Assembly: GCA_023384415.1 (NCBI GenBank)
Contig: JAHDWJ010000015.1
Location: forward strand, 1 to 64,000
DNA: 64,000 bases
From: Anaerolineae bacterium
GTDB lineage: Bacteria > Chloroflexota > Anaerolineae > Promineifilales > Promineifilaceae
Reading direction: 5' to 3'
Below are positions 43,710-52,147 of the stretch, piece by piece; the first letter of the stretch is position 1; every line of letters begins with the position of its first letter. Below the pieces are notes generated by a model. The model was given only the letters and a program-made list of their open reading frames with translations, did no database searches and was not told the origin of the DNA. The translations under genes and the position numbers were made by a program.

Positions 43710-44093
43710 CTACTCCTCAATATCAATCGTTTCGCTGTACCCCCAACCATTGCGGCGGCGAATATGTAACTGCGTAGGTCGAACTTCTACCAGATGGCTC
43801 CACTGCCCTTCTGGTTTGCGGTACAGGCTCAGATCAGGTGGATAGTCCCGTTTATCAAGCAGCACCGCCAGCCCGCGAAGCTGCCAATCAGGGGTCGTCA
43901 CGACGACTTCGGGGTGGCTTTCCAGATTAACTACATGGTCAGAAGTGGCTGGCAGCAGCAGATATAAACGTATGCCCACAGCTTCACAGGCCAGAAGCGC
44001 GGCCTGTAATTCGGCGGGTCCATAAGTAGACAGGGTGGCGGAGCGAACGGCCGCTAATGCCTCAACGACTCGTTGGCGGAGATGGTTTAACAT
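43710..44093 (-). CDS. Pyridoxamine-phosphate-oxidase-like split-barrel protein
   Basis: The 127-residue protein resembles the FMN-binding split barrel family: ALAAVRSATLSTYGPAELQA, then LYLLLPATSDHVVNLESHPEVVVTTPDWQLRGLAVLL. It is short but within family range. FMN binding and substrate cannot be confirmed by eye. It lies 41 bases upstream of the CPBP gene and probably shares its transcript. Confidence 0.75.
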   Translation of the reverse strand: MLNHLRQRVVEALAAVRSATLSTYGPAELQAALLACEAVGIRLYLLLPATSDHVVNLESHPEVVVTTPDWQLRGLAVLLDKRDYPPDLSLYRKPEGQWSHLVEVRPTQLHIRRRNGWGYSETIDIEE

Positions 44094-44211
44094 GATGTAC
44101 CTGTCACCTGAAATAGGGGTTGGTTAGCGCTCATGCTCTTAGCATAGGCTCAAACAGAGAGAGCGGCGTCTAACTTTGGTTACGTTTCGGGTTATGTTGG
44201 CAGCACGCAGG

Positions 44212-46953
44212 TTAGAGCAGCCCCAATTCGCGGCCGCGAGCGACAGCCTCGGTGCGATTGTGAGCCTCCAACTTGCTCAGGATATGGTTCAGGTGCCCTT
44301 TTACAGTTCCCAGACTGATAACCAGATGATCGGCGATGGTCTGGTTGCTGGCTCCGGCCGCCACCAGGGACAAGATTTCCCGCTCACGGCTGGTAAGCGG
44401 CTCCAGCCAACTATTGGCCGGGAGTGGGCCGCTCATCTGAGCCAGCAGATGGGTAACATAGGGGGTAGGGGGCGTAATCTGCCTGAGCAGTTGGGCCAGC
44501 GGCCGCCCTTCATTTAGGAAAATTCGGCTAAACTGCTCCGGTTCAGCCAGGGCGAGGGCATGATGCAAACAGGCCAGGGCGTGGTCATGTTGATGGTGCT
44601 GCGCGAAGGCCAACGCTTGCAGCAGAAGGATTTCCAACTGTGAACCATCTCGCCCTGCTGATTCTGCCGGGGGGAGCAAGCGGGCTAAGATGATCATCGC
44701 TTCTGGGGTGCGCCCTTCGGCCAGATAGAGACGCACCAGGGTTAGCAGCCCCATTTCATGGCCGAAGTCAGCGGGTGATTCGGCATTGATCTCTTCATTC
44801 TCTAGCTGCCAGAAAGCCTCAAATAAATCTCCTTCGGCCAGGAGCAGGCGAGCGGTGACAGCGGCGAGCAGCCGTTGTTCCACCGTGAGATTAAAGCGAT
44901 GGACTAACTGCGCGGCCGCGTCCAGGTATTGGTGCATCCTCTCTGGGTAGCCCTGAGCCTGGGCCACCCGGGCCAGCGTTAGATAAGCCGTGAGAACTAC
45001 ACGCGGCTGCCCCCCCGGCCAAATTTGGGGCAAAGCAGTGCTGATCAGCTGCTGTGCCTGAGCCAATTCATTACGCTCGTAAGCCAGAACGCCCCGGCCA
45101 ATGGCAGCATAAGCGGGGAGAGCCAGCCAGTTCCCTTCATCTCGTTCAGCTAACAGCTCCAGGCGGTGTAAACAGGCGGCCGCTTCGTGCAACCGCCCTT
45201 GTGCCCAACACGCTTCTATCTGATGCGACCAGGCGGCAAAGGCCAGGTAAAGATCATCCAGGCGTTCACAAACCAACGCGGCCTGGTGCAGCGTGGTGAT
45301 GGCCGCCCGCGCCTGCCCATCGGCCAGTTGGGCCAACCCCAACCCGATCATGGCTACTTGCCGCCAATGGACATCATCGGCGGGCAGGTTTTGTAGAGCC
45401 GTTTCCATCCAGGTGATGGCAGCAGCCACTTCCTGGCGGTGGGCAGCCATGGCCCCCTGAATGGCTGCCCAATGACCATAATAACGATGGGTTTCCGGGT
45501 CGTCTGGGGGCAGGGCTGCCAGTTGTTGCCCGGCTAAATGAACTCTGTGCCCGGCTTCAGCCCATTGGTCATGCAGAAAGAGGAGCCAGGCATGGAGCAG
45601 GAGCAGGCGCAGGCGGCTGGCAAGCAATTGTTCTGGCAGCCCCTTGAGCCAGGCAAGCAAGACCCCCAGATGCCCTTGCAGCCAGAGATGGTTCGCGGCC
45701 GCGTCAATCAAATCAGCCGCCATATCATTATCCGGGATAGCCTGGGCATGGCGGATGGCCTGTTCCGTATAACCGTGGGCGGCATACCAATTGGCTGCCC
45801 GACGATGCAGGTCGGGGATGAGGTCGGGTTGGGTTTTTTGCAGATGGGTTTGCACTGTTTCGGCAAAGAGGGTGTGGTAACGAAACCATTGCCCGGATTC
45901 ATCAAGGGCGATCAAGAAGAGATTGTTTTGAGCCATGTAGTCCAGAATAAATTGTGATTGCAGCGAAGGGAGTGGTGGTTGCAAATCCAGGCCAGCTTCT
46001 ATGGGCCACGCTTTTATTCCGGTGACGGCATCACATAGGGCTGGTGTCAGCCGATCTAAGAGAGTTGTTTGCAGGAGAAATTGCTGCACCAGAGGGGGGT
46101 GGCGTTGCAAGACTTCTTCAATGAGATAGGTGAAGATGTGGCGATGGGTGCCGCCAAATTCGGTGAGGAATTGGGACGCCGCGGCCGCGTCCAGGCCCCG
46201 TAAAGAAAGAGCCGCCAACTGTAACCCGGCAATCCAGCCTTCGGTACGTTGAGCCAACAAATCTGTCGCGGCCGCGTCCAGAGAATGACCGAGGGCATGT
46301 TGTAAAAATTGGGCTGTTTCGCTGGCAGTGAAACGTAGATCCGTGGCCCGGATCTCGTTCAGTTCACCCCGTACTCGCCACCGCGAGAGGGCAAGTGGTG
46401 GATCACTTCGGCTGGCGATGATCAGATGAAACTGTGATGGGGCGTGTTCCAGGAAAAATGCCACCGCGGTATGGATCACCGGGTTACTGATAAGGTGATA
46501 ATCGTCGAGGATCAATCCCAGCTGGCTGTCTAACAGAGTAAGATCGTTGATCAGGATGGTTAGAGTGGTTTCAGCAGGGAGGGGCTGACCGGATTGAAGC
46601 TGGGCCAGGGCGGATTGACCCAGAGACGCGGCCGCTGTCTGCAACGCGGCTATCAGATACAGCATAAACCGGGCCGGATCATTATCATGCTCATCCAACG
46701 ACAACCAGGCAAAATTAGGCCGGCTGAAGGCTGAAGGCTGCGAGGCCGCCCCTACCCCATTTTCCTGATCTGATTCATACTGGTTGATCCATTCGCCCAA
46801 TAAAGTCGTTTTGCCGAATCCGGCCGGCGCCGAAAGAATGGTTAGCTTACCGGTTAAACCTGTATGGAGCTGGCTGGTGAGACGGGGACGAGTGACCAGA
46901 CCCGGACGAATCTGGGGTTTATACAGTTTGGTGGGCAGCAGGAGCTCGGTCAC
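44212..46953 (-). CDS. MalT-like LuxR-family ATP-dependent regulator
   Basis: The 913-residue protein starts with the AAA/STAND ATPase typical of MalT: LLLPTKLYKPQIRPGLV, Walker A APAGFGKTT, and Walker B LGLILDDYHLI. A winged helix and a long superhelical TPR-like sensor region (about 330-820) follow. The end is a LuxR HTH (LTSREREILSLVAAGASNQTIADHLVISLGTVKGHLNHIL). It is a transcription activator with unknown inducer. I chose GTG 46953, with GAGG five bases upstream. TTG 46983 has AGGAGG but only two bases away. Eight GCGGCCGC sites are present. Confidence 0.93.
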   Translation of the reverse strand: MTELLLPTKLYKPQIRPGLVTRPRLTSQLHTGLTGKLTILSAPAGFGKTTLLGEWINQYESDQENGVGAASQPSAFSRPNFAWLSLDEHDNDPARFMLYLIAALQTAAASLGQSALAQLQSGQPLPAETTLTILINDLTLLDSQLGLILDDYHLISNPVIHTAVAFFLEHAPSQFHLIIASRSDPPLALSRWRVRGELNEIRATDLRFTASETAQFLQHALGHSLDAAATDLLAQRTEGWIAGLQLAALSLRGLDAAAASQFLTEFGGTHRHIFTYLIEEVLQRHPPLVQQFLLQTTLLDRLTPALCDAVTGIKAWPIEAGLDLQPPLPSLQSQFILDYMAQNNLFLIALDESGQWFRYHTLFAETVQTHLQKTQPDLIPDLHRRAANWYAAHGYTEQAIRHAQAIPDNDMAADLIDAAANHLWLQGHLGVLLAWLKGLPEQLLASRLRLLLLHAWLLFLHDQWAEAGHRVHLAGQQLAALPPDDPETHRYYGHWAAIQGAMAAHRQEVAAAITWMETALQNLPADDVHWRQVAMIGLGLAQLADGQARAAITTLHQAALVCERLDDLYLAFAAWSHQIEACWAQGRLHEAAACLHRLELLAERDEGNWLALPAYAAIGRGVLAYERNELAQAQQLISTALPQIWPGGQPRVVLTAYLTLARVAQAQGYPERMHQYLDAAAQLVHRFNLTVEQRLLAAVTARLLLAEGDLFEAFWQLENEEINAESPADFGHEMGLLTLVRLYLAEGRTPEAMIILARLLPPAESAGRDGSQLEILLLQALAFAQHHQHDHALACLHHALALAEPEQFSRIFLNEGRPLAQLLRQITPPTPYVTHLLAQMSGPLPANSWLEPLTSREREILSLVAAGASNQTIADHLVISLGTVKGHLNHILSKLEAHNRTEAVARGRELGLL

Positions 46954-47082
46954 GAGAACCTCAAAAATGCTTTCCGGCGTCAAGACCTCCTATAAAGCCA
47001 GCAAACAGTGTAACAACAAACAGGTTGGGTGTTGAGTAACAAACATCATAGGCTATATGTGATCTTCATCAATATAGGGTAT

Positions 47083-47196
47083 AAATTTGGGGTCTTTAAG
47101 ATTTCGTAGAGTCCCACGTGAAACGTGATGCGTGCGTCCTCTCTGGTCATGTATCACGTTTCATGATCTGGCACCTCCCTGAATTCTCAAAGAACC
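47083..47196 (+). repeat. Intergenic repeat family C, copy 2
   Basis: The segment matches 32561-32650 in the same orientation (AAATTTGGGGTCTTTAAG to CCTGAATTCTCAAAGAACC), with a longer middle of CACGTGAAACGTGATGCGTG-type repeats that is nearly self-complementary. Confidence 0.65.
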
Positions 47197-47211
47197 ATCG
47201 AAATTTTGCCT

Positions 47212-48174
47212 ATGCGCGCTGATCGTCTTATCTCCTTGCTGCTGCTCTTGCAAACCAGGGGCCAACTCACCGCCCGCGAGTTGGCCCAGGAATTAGAGGT
47301 GTCTGAGCGTACCATTTACCGGGATATTGAAGCCCTGAGTCTGATTGGGGTGCCGGTGTATGCCGAACGGGGCCCTAACGGGGGCTGTGCCTTGCTGGAT
47401 AATTACCGTACTAGCCTGACAGGGATGACCAACAGTGAAATTCGCGCCCTGTTTGTCGCCAGTGTGCCGCAGACGGAATCGGCCTGGCAAGATAGCCGCT
47501 CCTTGAATAGTGCTATCCTAAAACTGGCGGCCTCATTGCCCAAGCCGCAGCAAAATTTAGCCGAACAGGTGCGGGAACGGGTGCAGGTGGATAATCACCC
47601 CTGGTTTGGCGCGGCCGCGACCACCCCTTTTCTCCCCCTCGTTGAAGAAGCGTTATGGCAGGAGCGCCGCCTGAACATGACCTACCGGGGGCAAAGCGGC
47701 CGCTGGGTCAAACGGTTGGTAGAGCCGGTTGGCCTGGTCGCCAAAGCCGGCGCCTGGTACATGGTAGCCAACAGCCAGGGTAACCTGCTAGTTTACCGGG
47801 TCAGCCGGATTCAAGAAGCCCATTTGACAGAGCAGCCATTTACGCGGCCGCCTACCTTTAACCTGGCCCAATTTTGGCACAGTTGGCAGGCCCAGGTAGA
47901 AGCCCAGTTCCCTCGGTTCCAGGTGACAGTACGGGTTGCGGCCGCGGCCATTCCCTACCTCAGCGAGCTGTACGGCGATGCCATTCACACTATTCTGGCA
48001 GCGGCCGGCCCCACCGATGATCGAGGGCGAATCCAGTTAACCCTCCCCTTCCCCAGCCAGGAGCAGGCCCGTGCCCACCTGCTCACCCTCGGCCCCCAGG
48101 CCCTCATCGAACAGCCCGAATGGTTCCAGGAACACCTGCAAACCTGGATTGAGCGGCTGAAGCATGAGGAGTGA
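47212..48174 (+). CDS. YafY-type transcription regulator (HTH plus WYL)
   Basis: The 320-residue protein has an N-terminal winged HTH (QLTARELAQELEVSERTIYRDIEAL, written in parts: LTARELAQELEVS and ERTIYRDIEAL). A WYL domain follows (about 140-215: MTYRGQSGRWVKRLVEPVGLVAKAGAWYMVA) and a C-terminal WCX region. WYL domains sense ligands or nucleic acids. ATG 47212 gives the usual MRADRLISLL start. It is divergent from the MalT-like gene. It has four GCGGCCGC sites in 970 bases. Confidence 0.93.
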   Translation: MRADRLISLLLLLQTRGQLTARELAQELEVSERTIYRDIEALSLIGVPVYAERGPNGGCALLDNYRTSLTGMTNSEIRALFVASVPQTESAWQDSRSLNSAILKLAASLPKPQQNLAEQVRERVQVDNHPWFGAAATTPFLPLVEEALWQERRLNMTYRGQSGRWVKRLVEPVGLVAKAGAWYMVANSQGNLLVYRVSRIQEAHLTEQPFTRPPTFNLAQFWHSWQAQVEAQFPRFQVTVRVAAAAIPYLSELYGDAIHTILAAAGPTDDRGRIQLTLPFPSQEQARAHLLTLGPQALIEQPEWFQEHLQTWIERLKHEE

Positions 48175-48292
48175 TTGCTGTGTCCCACGCCAATTCCCCT
48201 GGCAAATTTGGCTCAATGCTTCTATTATATATAAGGAAGCAACCACGACACTTCTTTGTTAGCCCTACCGGCGAACCCACCCTTGAAGAAAG

Positions 48293-51019
48293 ATGAGAGA
48301 AGATAAATCGTCGTTTGCCACACCAGGCAAACACCCCCGCACCCTTACCGGTATTCTGGCGTACCAGGAACCACCACCTGCGGCCGCACCCCCCGCCGAA
48401 CCGGTTTATAAAGGGATTCTACGCTTTGCCCGCTACGCCCTTTTCCGGTTTCTGGCCCTCTCCCTGACCGTGATCATTGGTCTGTACATGGCCCTGCTGG
48501 CGGCTAACCTGGGTGGCAAAATAGACGAGGTCGCCAGGGCGGAGATTAGCCTTATCGTACGAGCGTCCGTAGGCCAAAACCCGGCCTATCGCCATTTAAC
48601 GGCTGAGGAGCGCGGCCTCATCGCCCGTCAGCAGATTGCCGAAATGGAAGCAGCATCCGGACTCGACCGCTCTATTTTCATCCGCACGGCGGAATGGCTG
48701 CCCAAGGGGTTGAGCCTACAGCTTGGCGAAAGTTTGCGGCTGCGTACCATGCACCACCGGCCGCCGTCTGAGCAGCGCATTGTCAAATATATCATTCTGG
48801 AGCGGATTCCTAACACGCTGCTGCTGTTGGGCCTGACCAATATCGCCTTTTTCCTGAGCAGTGTCTGGATGGGGTTGCGGCTGTCGCGCCGGTATCGCAG
48901 TTGGCTGGATAATCTATTTGTCGTTCTTTCCCCCCTCTCGGCCGCGCCGGCCTGGTTTTATGGTATTTTCCTGGTGGCCATCTTTGCCGGGATGCTGCAC
49001 TGGCTGCCTTTTAATGGGATGCGGCCGGCCATTCCGCCGGATACTCGTTGGGAATATGCTCTGGAAGTGGGACGGCATATGATTTTGCCCTTTGCGGCCA
49101 TCTTCCTCAGCGTCTTCTTCTACAGCGTCTACCTCTGGCGCACTTTCTTTCTCATCTACGCCGGTGAAGATTATGTCGAAATGGCTCAGGCCAAAGGGCT
49201 GCCCGGCCATCTGGTCAATCGGCGTTATCTGCTGCGGCCGACCCTGCCCACCATTCTCACCAATCTGACCTTCATCCTGATCTCTATTTGGGGCGGCTCG
49301 ATTATCCTGGAGCGGCTTTTTCAATGGCCGGGCCTGGGCGACCTTTTTTATATCGCCATTGCTGGTACATCACCAGACAGGTTGTTTCAGGACACGCAAG
49401 TCCTGGTAGGGCTTCTGGTCATTTATGCCTATTTTTTAGCCATTACCATTTTCATCCTTGATCTGGCTTATGGCTTGTTAGACCCGCGCATTCGCCTGGG
49501 CGGGGGTGACAAAAGGGAAAAAGTTCGGTCCGCGGCCCTGGGCGACGGCCGTTCTCGTTTCTGGCCTTTTAAGGGGCAGCAAAGACAGCCGATTGAACCG
49601 ACGCGGCCGCATCCATCCTTCTCATTGGCCCAGTTGATCCCTGATGTGGGTGGTTGGCTGCGGACCTTGCCCCAATGGGGTCGCCAGGTAGGCCATATTT
49701 TGGGGCAAATCGGCCGTTCGCCATCGGCCGTTATTGGCCTGGGCATCATTCTGCTCCTGTTGGGCAGCATCGTTTACACCGTGAGGACCCTGCCTCTCGA
49801 AGAAGCCATTCGCCTCTGGCGGGCCGACCCCGCCGATGCCCAGGACAGGCCGCGCCACGCTCGCCCCGTCTGGTTTAACTACTTTTATAAAGAGAAACAG
49901 CCAGGGACCATCATCCTGGACAGCCGCCAAGGCGAGATTGAAAGAACCGTAGAAAAGCTTGGCGACGTGACGGTCCTCACCCTGGATTACCTCTTTGATT
50001 TTCCTTACGACACGTTCCCCCATGAACCGCTCATCTACTTTTACCCCCGCTACCAGCAAAGATCGCTGCACGTGAGCATGAGCTGGCTGACACCCGATGG
50101 CCGGGAAATCCCTCTGGGTGAACTTTCGCCCCGTTATGACCAGCGCCATTTCTTCTCTGACGACAGCCGGCTTATGCGCCGCCTGAACCGGGTTGACCCC
50201 CAGATCGCCCTCTTTGCCGACCCAAACAGCGAGGCACTCGTTCCCCTCAAAGGGGAGTATCGCCTGCGTTTAGAAGCCTTTCTCTTTGAGGAAGATGCCG
50301 ACCTCGAGGCCAAATTTGTCATGTACGGCAAACTGTATGGCTGGGCCGGCACCGACCATCGCCGCCGCGATCTCGGCGTTGCCCTGCTGTGGGGAACACC
50401 CATCGCCCTCGCTTTTGGCCTGGTGGCCGCCTTCAGCACCGCCTTTTTGACGGTGATCATTGCCGCTGCTGGAGCCTGGCGCGGCGGTTGGCTGGATGCG
50501 CTCATTCAGCGACTTACCGAAGTGAATATGGTTATCCCCATGTTCCCCGTTTTAGCCATGTTTTCCGCCTTTTTTACCCTGCGTATTTGGGAACTGTTGG
50601 GGATGGCTATTTTGCTCACTATCTTTGGCAGCAGCCTTAAGACCTACCGCGCCCTCTTTTTGCAGGTCAAAGAATCCCCTTATATCGAAGCGGCCCAGGC
50701 TTATGGTGCCAGCCAGTTACGCCTGGTCCTGTTCTATCTGACCCCCCGCGTCCTGCCGGTGTTGATCCCCCAAATTATGATCCTGGTGCCAACCTACGTG
50801 TTTCTGGAAGCAGGGCTGGCTTTTCTGGGTTTAAGTGACCTTCATCTGCCCACCTGGGGCAAGATCATCAATGAGGCTCACCTGTACAGCGCCCTGCTGA
50901 ACGGCCACTTTTATTGGATTTTGCAGCCGGCTTTGCTGTTGATGCTGACCGCTTTTGCTTTCGCCATGCTCGGCTTTAGCCTGGATCGCATCTTTAACCC
51001 CCGCCTGCGGGATGTGTAG
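48293..51019 (+). CDS. Fused DppB-DppC oligopeptide ABC permease
   Basis: The 908-residue protein joins two permeases. Residues about 40-400 are DppB/OppB-like, with FFYSVYLWRTFFLIYAGEDYVEMAQAKGLP as the EAA loop. Residues about 480-908 are DppC/OppC-like, with FGSSLKTYRALFLQVKESPYIEAAQAYGAS as the second EAA loop. A soluble insert of about 170 residues (about 515-685) lies after the first helix of the second half, probably extracytoplasmic. In most bacteria these are separate 300-residue proteins. No ATPase or substrate-binding gene is adjacent. A single chain would replace the heterodimer. Confidence 0.9.
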   Translation: MREDKSSFATPGKHPRTLTGILAYQEPPPAAAPPAEPVYKGILRFARYALFRFLALSLTVIIGLYMALLAANLGGKIDEVARAEISLIVRASVGQNPAYRHLTAEERGLIARQQIAEMEAASGLDRSIFIRTAEWLPKGLSLQLGESLRLRTMHHRPPSEQRIVKYIILERIPNTLLLLGLTNIAFFLSSVWMGLRLSRRYRSWLDNLFVVLSPLSAAPAWFYGIFLVAIFAGMLHWLPFNGMRPAIPPDTRWEYALEVGRHMILPFAAIFLSVFFYSVYLWRTFFLIYAGEDYVEMAQAKGLPGHLVNRRYLLRPTLPTILTNLTFILISIWGGSIILERLFQWPGLGDLFYIAIAGTSPDRLFQDTQVLVGLLVIYAYFLAITIFILDLAYGLLDPRIRLGGGDKREKVRSAALGDGRSRFWPFKGQQRQPIEPTRPHPSFSLAQLIPDVGGWLRTLPQWGRQVGHILGQIGRSPSAVIGLGIILLLLGSIVYTVRTLPLEEAIRLWRADPADAQDRPRHARPVWFNYFYKEKQPGTIILDSRQGEIERTVEKLGDVTVLTLDYLFDFPYDTFPHEPLIYFYPRYQQRSLHVSMSWLTPDGREIPLGELSPRYDQRHFFSDDSRLMRRLNRVDPQIALFADPNSEALVPLKGEYRLRLEAFLFEEDADLEAKFVMYGKLYGWAGTDHRRRDLGVALLWGTPIALAFGLVAAFSTAFLTVIIAAAGAWRGGWLDALIQRLTEVNMVIPMFPVLAMFSAFFTLRIWELLGMAILLTIFGSSLKTYRALFLQVKESPYIEAAQAYGASQLRLVLFYLTPRVLPVLIPQIMILVPTYVFLEAGLAFLGLSDLHLPTWGKIINEAHLYSALLNGHFYWILQPALLLMLTAFAFAMLGFSLDRIFNPRLRDV

Positions 51020-51092
51020 GTAGGCCAGGGTGAGTTTTCGAAAATCTGTATGAGAAATAGCAGCTTTGCTCCTACAGCGATATAATGACTTC

Positions 51093-51446
51093 ATGACAAC
51101 CCAGGCAGCAAGTATATATATTCCGTTGATTATCGAACGGCTAAAACAGATCAAACCGGCAAAGGTAATCCTGTTTGGCAGCCATGCCCAGGGAACCGCA
51201 TCGGCCGAAAGTGACCTCGATTTGCTGGTTGTCACCAATGATGACAGGCTGCCCCAAAACTATCACGAAAAAGAGCAAATCTACCTGGAAGTTGCCCGAC
51301 TGCTAAGAGATGTCAGGGGCGTAATCCCCGTGGATCTTATTGTGCATACGCGCCCAATGTATGCCCGATTTGTGGAGATGAACAGCCTTTTTGCCAGGGA
51401 ACTGTTACAAGAGGGAGTTTTGTTGTATGAAAGCAGTAACCCGTGA
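51093..51446 (+). CDS. MNT-type nucleotidyltransferase (antitoxin-like)
   Basis: The 117-residue protein has the minimal nucleotidyltransferase signature GSHAQGTASAESDLDLLVV, with Gly-Ser at 29-30 and Asp41/Asp43 as metal ligands. ATG 51093 gives the correct length. It overlaps the downstream HEPN gene by 20 bases. Such pairs act as toxin-antitoxin modules in which the nucleotidyltransferase modifies and silences the HEPN RNase. Confidence 0.92.
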   Translation: MTTQAASIYIPLIIERLKQIKPAKVILFGSHAQGTASAESDLDLLVVTNDDRLPQNYHEKEQIYLEVARLLRDVRGVIPVDLIVHTRPMYARFVEMNSLFARELLQEGVLLYESSNP

Positions 51447-51852
51447 ATGGTTAAACCGGGCCGAAGATGATCTAGCAGCGGCCGGATTACTGCTGTCCCA
51501 ATCACAATTAACCAACCTGGCCGCTTTTCATGCACAGCAAGCAGTAGAAAAGGTGTTGAAAGCTGTTCTGGAAGAATCGAGTGGAGCTGCTGTTAAAACC
51601 CATAGTTTAACCCGACTCTATAACCTGGTTGAATCACAGATGTCCGTGATTGATATGGATCCAGATATGCTGGATCGCCTGGAAGCTGTTTACATTGAAT
51701 CTCGGTATCCAGGTGAAATGGGCTTGCTGCCGTATGGGAAACCAACGCAGACAGATGCCAGCAATTTTTACGACTTTGCCCATCAGCTTTATAAACAGGT
51801 CGCAGCAGCGCTTGAAGGGACGCAGGGTAACGACTCACCAGAATCTACCTGA
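51427..51852 (+). CDS. HEPN-domain protein (toxin-like partner)
   Basis: The 141-residue helical protein has the HEPN pattern: REWLNRAEDDLAAAGLLLS, the conserved FHAQQAVEKVLKAVL helix, KTHSLTRLY, and ESRYPGE. ATG 51427 lies inside the nucleotidyltransferase gene, so the two are coupled. I see the RYP motif but not a clear R-x4-6-H RNase motif, so nuclease activity is uncertain. Confidence 0.9.
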   Translation: MKAVTREWLNRAEDDLAAAGLLLSQSQLTNLAAFHAQQAVEKVLKAVLEESSGAAVKTHSLTRLYNLVESQMSVIDMDPDMLDRLEAVYIESRYPGEMGLLPYGKPTQTDASNFYDFAHQLYKQVAAALEGTQGNDSPEST

Positions 51853-52025
51853 TGAGGGCTGAGGGGGTCCTGAAAATCCGTCAGCTTTCGGCGTTGGCGA
51901 TGGTTTGCCCCTACGCAAACGAAAATTTTTTGCCCCTGGATTATTTATCGTTTGTTTGAGTTAAACACCTGGCCTGGTTTGCTGGGCGTTTTGAGATTGC
52001 TTTTCTCCCAACACACCCCCCTTCT

Positions 52026-52060
52026 CCCCTGAATTTTTGCCCCGGCGCGTCCAACCCTAT
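52026..52060 (+). repeat. Intergenic repeat family D, copy 1
   Basis: CCCCTGAATTTTTGCCCCGG followed by CGCGTCCAACCCTATA recurs with few changes at 63191-63228, where it overlaps the stop codon of the ABC exporter. No coding meaning is apparent. Confidence 0.6.
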
Positions 52061-52075
52061 AAGATAGGGGTGAAC

Positions 52076-52134
52076 GATGCGTGATACGTGATTCGTGAGA
52101 AATTTTTGATCACGCTTCACGTTTCACGTTTCAC
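52076..52134. repeat. Palindromic CGTGAAACGTGA-type repeat cluster
   Basis: GATGCGTGATACGTGATTCGTG and CACGCTTCACGTTTCACGTT face each other around an AAATTTTTGAT centre. Units of about 9-10 bases repeat. Related runs are at 55006-55034, 56111-56140, 47115-47165 and 32597-32619. The wider gap 51853-52147 holds no gene. Confidence 0.65.
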
Positions 52135-52147
52135 AACGACAAAACCG

